From assembly GCA_033439295.1 (NCBI GenBank), contig JAVTLE010000008.1, positions 1,302,001 through 1,366,000 on the forward strand: a DNA stretch of 64,000 nt. Direction: 5' to 3'. Each line of letters opens with the position of its first letter. The stretch's first letter is position 1. Below the pieces are notes generated by a model, which was not told where the DNA came from, did not search any database, and saw only the letters and a list, made by a program, of their open reading frames with translations. This stretch comes from Deuterostichococcus epilithicus. Taxonomy: Eukaryota > Chlorophyta > Trebouxiophyceae > Prasiolales > Stichococcaceae. Both the position numbers and the translations under genes were made by a program. Positions 11,101 through 24,240 of this stretch are shown piece by piece.

Positions 11101-14100
11101 TCGACGCCAACCTGGAGGCGTGCATGGAGACCAGCGTCATTGCACTGGGTGCAGGCCCATGCTGCCATGCCCCCTGCACAGTGGCAAAGGTTGCTGTAGA
11201 CCACACGTCCCAGGACCTATGCACGCAGCAGAGGAGGAGAGGCTGGGAGGCAATCTATCGGGGCAGCAATCTATTGATCAGTGGGTTGCTGTGCCTCTCA
11301 TGCATGACTTTTCAGTCTCGCCTTTGACCACACAAGACGCTGCACTTGTACCCACAGTGATGCTGCTGTGGGGCGCAGGGCACATCGCGCTGGCATGCCC
11401 TGACCTAGAGGCGGAGGCAGCGCTGCTGGCGGCTGCGCATGCGGCGCGGCAGCCGGCGCACCTGCCCCTGGCGCGCTGCGTGATGGACGCCTGCGCAGCC
11501 CGGCTGGGCTACCCGGACCGAGCAGCCTACGTGCGCGTGTTCGCCTGGACCACCGCCTCTGAGTGGTTCCGCCTGGGCTACTCGCTGCAGGAGCTGCTCG
11601 GCGTCTCGGTGCGGTTTCCCGGGGGCCAGTTTCTGCCCGTAATTATTTTGGTGCTCAGCAGCAGGCTGCTTGGCCGTCCCCTGCAGCTGGCTGCAGCACG
11701 AGTCGGGTGTGCACAAGGCATCTGTTCGTTGGACCAGGTAGCAGTTCAGACTTGCCGAAATCGTGCGCAGCCTCCTCTTTTATAACCCAACAGGGTGGCA
11801 CGCAGGAGCTGATGGTCATGGAGGGAGAGGGTGCGCAGCGCAAGAAGGCGTTCTTGAAGGCCTATTCGCCGTATCTGGTGCCAGTGCTCGTCTTGGGGCA
11901 GCACCAGGACGACTTGGCTGCCCTCGCATCCGCCCTTGGTGCGATTCCCTTTGCCTTTCTTGAGAGCAAGAGAAATTGGCTGGGTCCGTGAGCCCGTAAG
12001 GCTTGACGGTGTCGAGAACTTGATTCTTTCATCGTCAAAGGAGTCACAGCAACAGCTGTACATGGCCACGACCCTCATGTATTTGTGTGACCGCAGGCGT
12101 GGATGAGCGGCAGCTGCTGCTGCAGTCCATCAGCCACATCTGCAGCGTGGCGTTGCCCCTCTCGGTCTCCACCCGCCAGGCCGACCAGCAGCTGTTGCGC
12201 AAGACACTGCACGGCGGCATCTTACGGCGACACTTCGCAGGTAGATATCCCTCTGCCTCATGTTGTTTAGTGCTTTCTTGCATGCTGATAAAGCGCAATC
12301 GTGTACCAGCTCGAATTTTCAAATCAAGTTCTGGAGCAAGACCTGATCAAGAGGCAAATTTTGAGAGAACCAGCCTAAATCTTCCAACCGCACTGGCATT
12401 GTGGTGACGCAGATGCCGAGATTGACCAGCTGTACAAGGACCGCCTCAGTCAGATCGTCGGCGACATGCTGCTGATGGCCAGCCCGGACGAGGGCGCCGC
12501 CGTTAGCCGCCCGCTCTTTGCAGCAGATGCCATCGTGCAGAGCATCCGCAAGCTGCTGTCGGGCTACGAGGAGGCAGCCATCTGGAAGGAGGTCCATCTG
12601 CTTCTCACTCCCATATGAGCACCTGAAGGGGGACATTCATGACACCGCGCAGTACATTGCGTATTTGCCGCAAGCTTTGAGAACGCACTCTGCCGTCAGC
12701 ATATGATGCAGAGCTGGAACATTCGCCTACCCATCTGCAGCAGCTGGGTAGCCGTAGAGGAGCTGGGGGCAGCAGCCAGAGACGACGCCCTCTGGTGTGA
12801 TGCACCGAATGAAACACTTTCACAATGACGCTCCAGATCGCTGCTTCCGCCTCTGCAGGTGCTGTACCCCGACACGGTGGCGAGCCTGCTGGCGCTGGTG
12901 CACCAGGCCCTGGCCGACGCGCGAAACGCGCGCCACGGGCTTCGCGCCCTGGGCCCGCTGCGGGCGCTGCTGGCGCTGCTGGGCCCGCATGTCTGCGAGC
13001 CGGCCACCTTCCGCTACGCTGTCCACATCGCCCTGCGGGCCATGGACAAGCCGTGAGTGGGGGCCTGTGAGCGGATGTGCTGGTGCCGATCGTTCTGGGG
13101 CCATCTCACGTCCTGCTTGTCGATTTCTAGATCTGCTCCCATCCTTGGCTGTCGAGCTCAGTCCTGACCTTGCGAGTTGAACAGCATGTTTCTGTGTTCT
13201 GCAGGCAGATGCAGGCTGCATGCTGCAGCATCATCAGCGCCATGTTCGCCCAGCTGGCCGGCCAGCCCGAGGCACTGCAGAGGTGCAGTGGCTGTGTGCA
13301 GCCCGTGTTGGCGAGTTTGAGCGAGTGCCTGGACGGAAGACCACGCCGCAGCCCGGCCGATGCGGCAGATGGGCGGTGCGGCGGCCCGGGCGGCGGCGGC
13401 AGCTCTGAAGCTGGCAGCGATGGCGCCGCCAATGCCGCCAAAGCGGCGCTCATTGCGCTGCTGCGGCGGCTCACGGTTAACGCGCCGCCGGCGCTGCATG
13501 CCGCACTGGCCGAGGCCGATCCGCTGCCTCCAGGTGTGCCTGCTGTCTGCTGTCGAGCTCTGCAGGAGGCTGTTCGGACACGTCCAGAAGTCAGTCAACC
13601 ATGCAAAGATCATTTTTTGTGCCTTGCCAGCGTCCATGCTTCTGCATGTGTAGACGAGGAGCTGGCGGACATCAGAGGCTTCCTGCAGAACCTGCAGCTG
13701 GGCAGAGGCATTGCCCAGCAGCTGCTGCAGTTCGCCAGCAGGTGATGCTTCGCAGTACATGGCATGCCCTCTTCGATAACGTGTACCATCGCGTCCACAT
13801 GCTGTGTCACAGGTACCAGATGGTCTGTTGTCAGTGCTGGCGCCACATTGAACTCTGCAAACAATCAGTGGTCTAGTCTTCACGTGCAGGGCTCCGAGCC
13901 TGCCGCCTTCACTGCGGCAGCGGTCGCTGACACGCTTAACGGAGGCGCTGCACCAGCAGCCGGATGCACTCTTCGATGAGCAGGATCCCAGCAATGGCGG
14001 AGCCGACAGCGCCGCCGCGCTGCCGCCCTGCTCGCGCCATATCGTAGATGCCATCTGGCACCTGGTTCGGCTATCGAGCGAGCTGCAGGACGGCCAGATG

Positions 14101-17100
14101 GCTGCTCTAGCTGGTGAGTCGACTAATCATCGCCAACATCATCTCCAGAGCCTCATATGCATTCCTCCTGGAGGGGGCTGATTTGACATCCCTGCTTGCA
14201 GTGTCATGCCTGAATGCGGTTTGCCTCAGCAGTCACCTTGTTGGTGCCGATGCAGGTGAGCTGCTGGCGTTGTTGGGGCCGCTGCATCCCTCGGCCATTG
14301 CCTTCGACCCGCACGCCCTCGCGCGGTCTGTACATGACCGGCTGGCCGCCGAGCCGGACCCCATTGCCGGGAAGCGTGGCAGCAAGGAGGCGGCACCGTG
14401 GCTGGGCATGGCCCTAACGCAGCTGCATGGCTTTCTGACAGACGCGGACGTGGGTGTCATCAGGATGGCGCAGCGGACGCTCAGGTGCTTGCTGTCAGAT
14501 AGCCATCGTGAAGTCGACAGGAAGCCCATATTGTGGATCTTCACCGAGTTGGCAGGTCGTGCAATCGCTAAGCATTCCTCTCGATCCTACATGAAATGTT
14601 TGCATGGTTGGGCACCCGAGGTTTGCGGGAATAAAACAAGGCCCAGCTCGCACCTGCAGGCAGTTGCTGGCGGGGCAGGAGGGCCAGGCGGCGCTCGCAG
14701 GGCTCGAGCCGGCGCCCCGGGCGCACCTGCAGATCTACGCGCCCGACAAGCAGGCGCCTGCGGACGTGGAGCCGCCGCCGCCGGTGCCGGAGCAGTCCGA
14801 TGCGCTGCGGGACCCGCAGCTGCTCTGTCTGGCGGGGCGCGGCTACGAGGCGTGGGTGCGGCGATTTGCGGACACGCTGGCTCAGCACACGGTGTCGCCG
14901 GCGCTGCGCGCCTGCCGCCGCATGGCTGCCCGCCAGGCGCACTTTGCGGAGCTGCTGCTGCCGCACCTGCTGGCGGACCTTGCCGCACACGACCACGAGG
15001 GCACCCTGTGCCGCCGAATCTCGCGACAGGTGCGCATGCAATGCAGTCGGCATTTTCGGCCAGGATTGCTTGCTAGCTTTGCCGGAGTGGGATCAACGTG
15101 AGGTCGATGTCACCTCAGGTAAGGCGAAGTCCAACCCTTCTGAATTTATTCGTCCAATGTCAAGCTGTGAACGACTGCATATTTTGCATCTGGCACAGGT
15201 GACGGAGCATGTGCTGAGCCTGAGTGCACCGGACCCGCAAGCAGTGCGGCTGCTGCTGGCAGCCCTGAACCACCTGCGCGGGCGGCAGCTGGACGCGCTG
15301 CAGCGTGGCTCCAAGGCCACTGCCGAGGCTGCAAGCGCTGGCACTCTGGACCCCACGCTGTGGCGCAAGGTGCGGAATGTGCTGTCGCCAACACGCCTGA
15401 TGTCGGCACCGGCAATGACAGAGGCTCGTCCTTTGCGACGGGCAAAGTATCCCTGCTCAGCCGAAACAAAAGATCGTGTGTTCAATATGTCAACACCTTG
15501 ATTGAAACGCGCACTTGTTTGCAGGTGTACTGGCTGGACCTCGACTACCTCAAGGTGGCACAGGCGGCGGTGCAGGTGAGGTTCTCATCTCACAACTCGC
15601 ACGTGGCTGCTGTGGGTACAGCACACCATTCACATGACTTGAGCAAGGTGACTGTCACTTCTGCTAGAGGACTAGTTGCTCGGATGCAGCAGCTGATCGT
15701 TTTGAAACCCTAAAATCCGATGCTTCCACAGGTGTCGGCGAGCTTTACGGCGCTGCTATACGTGGAGCACTGGTCGGAGCAGCAGCACGGCTGCCTGCGG
15801 CTGGAGGGCGAGACCTCCTGGCTGCAGGTGCGCCGTGCAGTCGGTGTATGCGCCAACCTGGATTGACATGGCGTTTGTTTCTCTGCTTATAAAGGGCGAG
15901 AGTGTCCACTCCGAGGCGAGCAATGCACTCCGAGCAAAGCATCGTGTGTAAATGCGTGGCGTGCTTTGGATGTGGCAGAGCATGCTGACGTAAGTGGGAA
16001 TGCAATGACAGGCGTGCTGGACGAATTAGAGTAGCATGAACGCCTGTTTGCATTTTTGGTGTGGCAGGCCACGTTGGCGCCGGTGGACAAGCTGCTGCTG
16101 GACATCCACGAGACCATCGAGGAGCCGGACGGGCTGTACGCCGTCGCACGCGGCCAGCACCCCACAATGCAGGCGTCGCTATTCTCCCACGAAGGCGCGC
16201 TGCGCTCTCCGCTGTTGCCCTGGTCGTCACCCGCAGAAACGGCGCTGCTCGTTGATTAGCGCTGCACCACAGCGATGGTGCAGGTCATGCCCGTGCATGC
16301 ATGAGATTGGCCAACCCTGGATGAGGTCGTGCTGTGGAGGATTTTCATTAACAGAAAATCTCATTAACAGATGCACCTGCTGCCGGCAGGCAGCTGGAGC
16401 AAGGCTCTGACACTCGCCGACACGCTGCACCGCCAGACGGGCAGCGGCCTCAGCTTCGACTGGCTGGATGGCACCGCCGGTGCTCTGCAGCAGCTGGGCT
16501 GCCAGCGCCTCATCCAGACGTACTGCCAGGGCCTCACGCCGGAGGCGTGCCAGAGTGCGGGCACCATGCTGCCCCGGGCACCATTCTGCTGCGCCTGAGC
16601 TGCTGCATCTTTTCTTGCAATGCCTGCAAAGACCATGCTGACAGTAAAGGATGTTAGGAAATATCTTGTGCAGCCCTCTCATCTGTCTGTATCCGCAACA
16701 TACAGGCAGGCTCTTGGATGGGCTTGGAAATGAGCGTCTGACCTCTAGATTGGCCGCAGGCATGGCGGAGGTGCAGGACGAGTGCGCATGGCGGCTCGGC
16801 GATTGGAGCGACACGGCGCCGGTTGGCGCGAGGCCGCTGCCGGCAGCAGACGGTATCAACGCTGGCGACGCCCAGCCGGCATTCCACCGGGCGGTGCGCA
16901 GCTGCCTACAGGCGCTGGGTGCGGGCCAGCATAATCGCTGGCGCACCCTGCTCTCCTCCACGCGCACGGTATGTTGCGCATCTTTATCCGCGCCCCCCTG
17001 GGACACCCCCCACACGCAACCCTGCGTGCCGCCCCGATTGACATCTGGCACGTATCGGAACTACATCCCTCTGGCTCCCAAGTTGTCGCAGAAGCTCGCA

Positions 17101-20100
17101 TTCTGGATCACAGGATTCATACTTGAGAGCTGCAGTTTCACTGATTGCAGGCAATTGTGCGGTCGCTAGGCATGCTGAGCACGGAGAGCACCTCCAAGGT
17201 CAGCCCCGTGCTGGCACAGCTGCAGATGCTGCAGACGCTGAGCGACGCCTGGCCACTGTGCTGGGCCGACGCCAGCGCTGCGGCCGCCGATGACGGTACT
17301 GAGGATGTCAGCATGCGCCAGGCGGTGGTGCCAGATGACGCGGCGCTGGCCAGGCTGCAGGCGGCGTGCCAGCACCGCGAGGCCTTAACAGGTGCATACG
17401 AGATGCCTCTGTAGATGATTTGTCTTTGTCGCATCTTGAGCTTGCGGCGATCGAAGGAAGTTCAACCACCCTCGCGGTGAATGGCTCATCTACAACCACA
17501 CACATTGCAGGATCAAGAACAGCACATTGCGACATCAGCAGTGACATTGCACCACGATGCGTCCTTTCTGAAAAAGCCAACTACGACATTCAGCATCCAA
17601 TCGAACAGGCCAGGGCGGGCGGTACTTCATGCTGGAGCCAATGCTGGCGCTGCGGGGGTCGCTGCTAGCGGTGCTGCGGCGGCCGGACGCGGTGCCTGGG
17701 GCGTTGGCGGACGCCGCCCGCGCCGCCCGCAAGGCGGGCCAGCTCCACCACGGCATGGCCGCCGTGCACCGCCTGCAGCAACAGGTCCAGCTGCTGGAGT
17801 CTCGCAATGGGTGCGCGCCGGGGGGTTTGGGCAGGAACTTGACCGGTCTAGAGTGCACGCCTGTTGCTGTGATGAGAGACTCTGGGGTACTGGCTAGCAT
17901 ATGCAAGCACCTAACATGGCTTCTCACGATGCAAGAACCCCTGTGGTCTTAACAGTTGGGTTTTGTCGTGCTTCACCTGCCCATGTGCCCCAGAGTGATT
18001 GTACGACTCTCCATGCAGGCTGCAAGCCAAGCGAGAGGAGGTCATCGGCTGGCAGCTGGAGGCGGCGAAGCTGCTGTGGGCCCAGGGGCAGGCGGGCATC
18101 GCCACTGGCGCGGTCCGGGCGCTGCTGGCGGACTCGCGGCAGGCGCTGGGGCCCACCAGCGGCACCGTCGCCCGCATCTCGACGCTCCTCGGCTCCTGGC
18201 TCGCGCGCAGCAGGTGCGGCTTTCTCACCAGCTGCAGACATGCAGAAGGAACGATCAAGCAGGTCAGAAGACGACGACAGTTGCCAACCGTCGTATGACG
18301 GCCCTTTGTTGCAGACACCATGAATGTGCAAGGCCAGGGATGGCAGGACCGAAGCTGGGCAGCAGGATTGCTGATATTGGAGAATCGTATCGTGCTGCGC
18401 TAACGTGCACCCATGTCTGCCTACCCCCCCACCCCCCTTCTCGCGCAGGTCCGACAGCTCGGCGGCCATCCTGGAGATGCTGCAGGGTGCAGCGTCTGCC
18501 GCGGCCGCAGACACCAAGTCCGCCGCCAAGATGGCCGCTCGCGCACACTTCTGGCTGGCGCACTACGCCGACTCGCTGTACCGCAACGTCCAGGAGCAGA
18601 AGAAGACGCCAGAGTGGACCACCGCGCAGGCGGTCATTGCCCACAAGCGGCAGCAGGTCAGCGGCGTGAACACTTGGCTGGAAACTGCCTCTTGTCCCAA
18701 GCTGCCGAGAAACGCAATCGCGTGGTCGAGGTGTGCAACGGCTGGCCCCACCTGGCCGCTTCTTGCAGCCACACACAACAGCAGCTTGCTGTGCTGTGCA
18801 TTCTTCGAGTGTGCTGTGCATGCTTCGAGAGTGCGGCGCGGTGGAAGCCGATACGCTGTCGTCGTCCTAGGAATGCATGAGACGTGAGGACGCCCCCCAG
18901 CTTGCACACGGACAAACCACTCTGCTGCAGGTGGACGCGCTGCGGGCAGAGTTCGACCGGCGGGACCAGGCGGGGCAGGTGAAGCGCGGCGCCGGCGGCG
19001 TGCTGGAGGACCGGGAGAGCCGCGGCCTGTGGGGCAACGTGGTGGGCCTGGAGCGGCTGCTGCGCCACGACGAGGAGGAGGCGCGCTCCCTGGTGGCGCG
19101 CGAGGCTGCCTTCCTGCGCCAGGCCATTGACAACTACGGCAGGTGTGCGCACACGCTGCAGGGGGGTCCTGCCCCATGCCAGCTGCGGTGCTGGCACGGC
19201 CTGCACCACCCCTGCGCTGAGATGACGAGTCGCCTGTGCTGATCGTCCTGCATTCAGGCTTTGCTGCATTAACAGCATTGTGAATCAGTCTTACACGTTT
19301 CAGGGCACATTGTCAGACACCCATTCTTTCTTGCGAGGGGTTGAGGGTGTCGAGGCTGCCAGTTCACACTCTTCAGCGCAGCGGCGTAGGTGCCTGGTGG
19401 GCCTGATCTGGTCAGCATAGTCATCTGAAGCAGGTGCCCCCATTGCAAGTGCCTGGTGAAACTGACATCTATTGGCACTTCTGCCGGTGTAGGTGCCTGG
19501 TAGTCGGCAACGCGCACGACCTGGAGGTAGTGTTTCGGCTGGTGCAGCTGTGGCTGGGCCTGGGCGCTGATGCGGCTGTCGTGCAGCAGCTGGCCGCCGT
19601 CTTCGCGAAATCGCCTTCGCACAAGTTCCTGCCGCTCATGTACCAGGTGGCATCGCGGCTGTCTGCCGCGAAGGCCGGACCCCTCATCGCCAGCGGCTTC
19701 CAGGCGCGTGTGGCTGCTGACATGCCCACATGCAGCCTACACATCATCCAGAGTCCTGTGCTGGCCCGCGTGTTCCATAGGCTGCTATCCAGGTTTCAAC
19801 AATTAAGACAGAGTAGGGCAGCAAAAAGAAGATCCTGCTTGCCTCATGCACACAAGCAGATACTGTTCTGTGACCTTTCAAGCAGGCACGCATATCTTTT
19901 ACATGCTTCTGGTCTGCGTGCCGTTGGCAGGAGTCGCTGAAGCAGCTGCTGCTGCGGCTGGCGGTGGACCACCCGTACCACAGCCTGTACCACCTGTTCG
20001 CGCTTGCGAATGGCAACCGAGACCGCCTCGGCCGTAAGATGCAGCGGGGCCAGGTGCAATACATCGCTCCCCAAACCATCCGTCTCCTTTCACCCGCCTT

Positions 20101-23100
20101 CGCTGACAGACTGGTGCCGTGTGCACAATGCACACCCCGTGTGGGATGTCATCAAGCAGGGCGTGCAGGTCCCCTCACCTTGGTGCAGCTTTCTGACGCA
20201 TCAAGCGGTGGCGGGACGAAGACTGGCATGGGCCCGCGCAGAACGAGTCTGGCGGCGGCATGGAGCGCCTGATCGACCAGGACAAGGTGGGGGCCGCGCA
20301 GGCTCTGCTGGACAAGACCCGCGCCCATCCAGCCCGGTGCGGTCCGTCGGGCAGCTTGGGCATGGGGCTCGCAATGCAATGGCTTGAAAGCTGGCACAAG
20401 CGCAGGACCCTCACACCTGCATGCATTGCAGCTTCAAGGACACCCAGCCCAATGTCCACCTGGTGGGCAAGTGGCGTCTGGGCTTGCACAGGTGTGTCAT
20501 GCTTAATATGTTCTGAGGGGAGATGACTGCCGCTGGCTGCAGGAAGGAGACGGTGTCGGAGATCGAGGAGATTGTGAACCTGTACATCGACCTTGCAGGA
20601 GTGCCGCCCCCAGCCGTGAGACCCGCACTGCCCCTCCCAGTGCTCTCGCACCTGCAGGAACCATGGCAGCCAGGCATCGGAGAGCCTTCGAGCATTGGCT
20701 GCTTGCAGTGCTCGTGTGCAGAGGGCCTCATTCTTGTGACAGACCAAGCAGCAGCCTTGGATGATGACGCTGACTGCGATAATAACGTTGCGATTGGGTT
20801 CGGTGCTGCAGAAGCAGGGGCAGGACCACATGCTGTTCCCCAGCAACCTCCGGCGCCGCGTGCGGGCGCTGCCGGCAGTGCCCGTCATCACCGCGCCGCT
20901 GGAGCTGGACCTCTCGTGCGCCTACACAGGGCTGCCGCATTTCTCTCACTTCGCCGGCAACATCAAGTTCGTCGGTGGCATCAACAAGCCCAAGCTGGTG
21001 CAGGTGTGCGCTTTGGTTGGGGTTTCAGGGTTTTAGGTTCCGGCTAGTGCGAGCTATTGAAGGTGCGCGCCAAGCTTCATGTGTGCAGCGCCCATTGTGC
21101 AGTCTCGGAACCCCAAGGGGGAAGCCCGATGGCTGCAGTGACAACAGGTCTACATACATTGGCACGCAGGACGGTCGCTTGCCAGCGGCTGCCGGCAGCA
21201 AGCCCAGGACACCGACAGCTGTGGCGAGCTGTGTGCGTGAGTTTTGAGGGCAGGGGTGAATGTTTGGCTCGGTGCAGCCATGACCATCATTGCGGAGCAG
21301 CTGTATGCCTATGCTTGCAGGTGGTCGACAGCGCCGGCAACACTTACAGGCAGCTGGTCAAGGCTGGTAAGTGGTCTAAACTCCGAAAGTGAAATCCTCG
21401 GAGTTCTGTGGAGGACACTGCACGACACAATACTTGTGATGCTAATCACTTGACAAAAGCCCTGGAGAATCACAGATGGAAACGTAGATGTGGCGAGTGT
21501 GAGCAACAGTCACCTCTGGCCATCAAACTGCAGGCAGCGATGACCTGCGGCAAGACGCAGTCATGCAGCAGTTCTTCGGCCTGGTCAACAGCCTGTTGGC
21601 CGGATGTGAGAGCACCGCCCGCCGCGGCCTCAAGATGATCACCTACCAGGTTCGTTATGACGGCAGGTACATTTGCTGCAATGCCGGGCTGTGAAATCGC
21701 GGCACGGGGCCGGCATTGCTGCTGCTGCTGCTGCTCACACCACAGGCGCCTGCATTGCCGGCTCAGTGGTGGAACAGCGATCTGGGCTGTTGCGTGCTGG
21801 CCTTTGAGGGGCCAAGCTGGAACTGGAACACAGCGATGGCATTGACACCCCCGGCACGTGGTGCCGTTTACGCCGACGGCGGGTTTGGAACGTAGCAATG
21901 GCATTGCACCCCGGCAGGTGGTGCCGTTCACGCCGACGGCGGGGCTGCTGGCGTGGGTGGAGCAGACGGTGCCGCTGAACAACTACCTGGTGGGGGAGGA
22001 TCGGGCCGGCGGCGCGCACGCGCGCTACGCCCGCCCCGGCGACCTGTCCTTCACGCAGGCCTTCCTGGCGCTGCAGAAGTCCGCCTCCAACAAGAAGCCG
22101 CTGCGCCAGCGGTGCGCCTGGTTGCAGGGCCTATGGCACGGTTGATTCCCGCACGCACTGGTGGCTTCTGTGCACGAAAGGGCAGACAGCGACAGCGCGG
22201 CATGTGCCAAGCAGTCTCAAGCACCCACTGCTCGTCAGACCAGCGGCCCATCCCTGTTTCGGCGCACACTCGCTGTGTCATCAGCCGACTGGCGCGCTCT
22301 GCGACCCCTGCAGGTTCGACGAGGTGTGCCAGCGCTTCAGGCCGGTGCTGCACAACTTCTTCCTGGAGCGCTACAGGGCGCCCGCCACCTGGTTCGAGCG
22401 ACGCCTGGCCTACACCCGCAGCGTCGCAGTGTCCTCCATTGCAGGCACGCACCCCCCCCCCCCCGGCCTATCCCCTTTCTGGTGTTTTGGCCATGAACGT
22501 GCATGTGCCAGATGAGAGTCGAGGCATAGCCTGCAGAGGGTAAGGGGAGGGCACAGCAGCTGCATTGTCGAGCGGCAGCAGTTTCCATAGTTGCAGCCCC
22601 TGAGCACAGTCAGCACCGTCGCAGGCTACATCATTGGGCTGGGCGACCGGCACAGCCACAACATCCTGATCGACCAGCGCTCGGCGGATGTGGTGCACAT
22701 CGACCTAGGCATCGCCTTCGAGCAGGGCCGCTTCCTGACTACCCCCGAGATGGTGCCCTTCCGTCTCACCCGCGACATCGTTGATGGCTTCGGCATCGCC
22801 GGTGCGATTAGTGATTACCCTCATGTTCTGCGATGCCGCCGCTGTGATGCCGCACGCGCCCGCGTGCGCTGTCCTGGTACTGCAGGCGGTCGCAGTGCAG
22901 CAGTGCAACACAGCAGGGCAGGGCACTATGCTCTGCAGCAGCAAAGGAGCACAGGGGGGGCGTGCTTTAAGAGGCCGCATGTCGAACAGCATCCCAGGAG
23001 GCAGCGAGCTTGGGACGGCTCCTGGCATGCAGGCGTGGAGGGTGTGATGCGGCGCTGCTGCGAGGAGACACTGCGGGTGCTGCGGGAAAACCGGGAGGCG

Positions 23101-23915
23101 CTCCTCATCCTCATAGAGGTGCGTGGCCTGCACAGCTTGCTGAACCAACTCGCCAGCCTCTGCGCTGCTCTGTTTCTGGATGCCAGCGTGCAACCAGTCC
23201 CATCCTTTGGCCCTGCAGGCATTGGCCAAGCACATGGTTGCCATCCGTGGTGTGCGCAGCAAATAAAATCCTTGCTGACTTGGCCTCAAGACAACCGAAC
23301 ATCGCGTCGTGTCGGTCACACCCGAAACCCTAAACGACACCCGTCAGCCGCTCAGCGCCACTCACCCCTGCACCAGATGTGTTCATCCCCTCAGCACTGC
23401 ATGCGTCCTCCCTCCTGCCAACCAGGTGTTCATCCACGACCCGCTGTACAAGTGGGCGATGACGCCGCTCAAGGCGCAGCAGCGGCAGCGTGCGCACGAG
23501 GGCGGTGATGCCGCTGCCGGCGCCGGCGCTGCGGCTGGCGAGGGCGCGCTGGCCAATGCCGACGCTGAGCGCACGGTCGTGCGCGTCAAGCAGAAGCTGC
23601 AGGGCCTGGAGGGAGGTGCGTGATCTTCTTCACCCGCTGCGGACCTGGACGCGTGCGTTGAGCTTCGTTGGCCATGGCGCTGCACTCTTCGCGCCTGACA
23701 GAAAATTGCTGCAGCTTTGAGCACGGCGTCGAGATCACGACTCACGGGAAGCATTGACCTCTTGATGCGTGCCCTCCACCTCCGTGTCGACTCGATCGTG
23801 CGCAGGCGACGGTGAGGCGCGGGCGGTGGAAGGGCAGGTGCAGCAGCTGCTGACGGATGCGCAGGACCCTGACAACCTCAGCAAGATGTACGTCGGCTGG
23901 GCGGCCTGGATGTGA
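5198..23915 (+). CDS. ATM: ATM serine/threonine kinase (PIKK family)
   Basis: PI3K-like checkpoint kinase that senses DNA double-strand breaks in the nucleus. The first exon (ATG at 5198) and the next near 5360 encode a TAN-type N-terminus ([16 protein letters not shown]). A long helical-repeat region follows. The FAT domain begins near 15.5 kb ([14 protein letters not shown]). Later come [13 protein letters not shown] near 19.6 kb, the lysine block GGINKPKL at about 20.97-21.0 kb, and [13 protein letters not shown]. The catalytic loop is [13 protein letters not shown], followed by [18 protein letters not shown] and the FATC end [13 protein letters not shown]. The 3' exons are 21321-21366, 21534-21649, 21918-22111, 22314-22444, 22625-22801, 23033-23118, 23426-23615 and 23806-23915, all in frame. 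All catalytic residues seen are intact. The gene has some 35-40 exons; those between 6 and 15 kb are only partly resolved. The intron at 22445 starts with GC. Confidence 0.95.
6133..6329 (+). repeat. 123-bp tandem duplication across an ATM splice acceptor
   Basis: Segment 6133-6206 resembles 6256-6329. The shared core GTCATGTCGCAG starts at 6177 and 6300. The downstream copy contains the used acceptor before the exon at 6286; the upstream copy lost the AG. Confidence 0.8.
21822..21943 (+). repeat. 60-bp tandem duplication across an ATM splice acceptor
   Basis: Two copies of a unit with exactly 60 bases period. Each holds the intron 3' end and the exon start GTGGTGCCGTTyACGCCG. The downstream copy has CAG before the exon at 21918; the upstream copy has CAC. 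Confidence 0.9.
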
Positions 23916-24240
23916 GGAGCGGTGTGCAGGCTTCAAAACATTTCTCACGCTGTCAGGCCCGGCGTCTCCGAAGCGAGAGCTTTCGGGTCAGCCCTGGCTC
24001 GGTGCGCAGCCACCCGGCATATTGCACTTGAAAGCAGGACCCGTCAGCGCTTCCTTGAGTAGGTGCAAGTAGTTCCTCGGTGTCCTGATAGTTGACAGCT
24101 TTCTGCAAGTAGGTGTCTAGTGTACTTGATTTCGTGTCAATGTTTGATTCGGTTCCTGTCGATATTTATCAGGAGGGGTCGGTCACAGTATGCTTCAATC
24201 AACGCCTCTTCGTGTTTGGCAACAGGCAATTGCCAGCATC
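23916..24240. other. Convergent intergenic region
   Basis: This is the tail-to-tail gap between the ATM stop and the glycosyltransferase stop. It should hold both 3' untranslated regions. No further gene or repeat was recognised. Confidence 0.45.

Noticed and set aside
15700-15715. Telomere-like AAACCCTAAA strings here and at about 23326
   Set aside because: Single copies inside ATM introns; no array, so neither telomeric nor a clear regulatory box.
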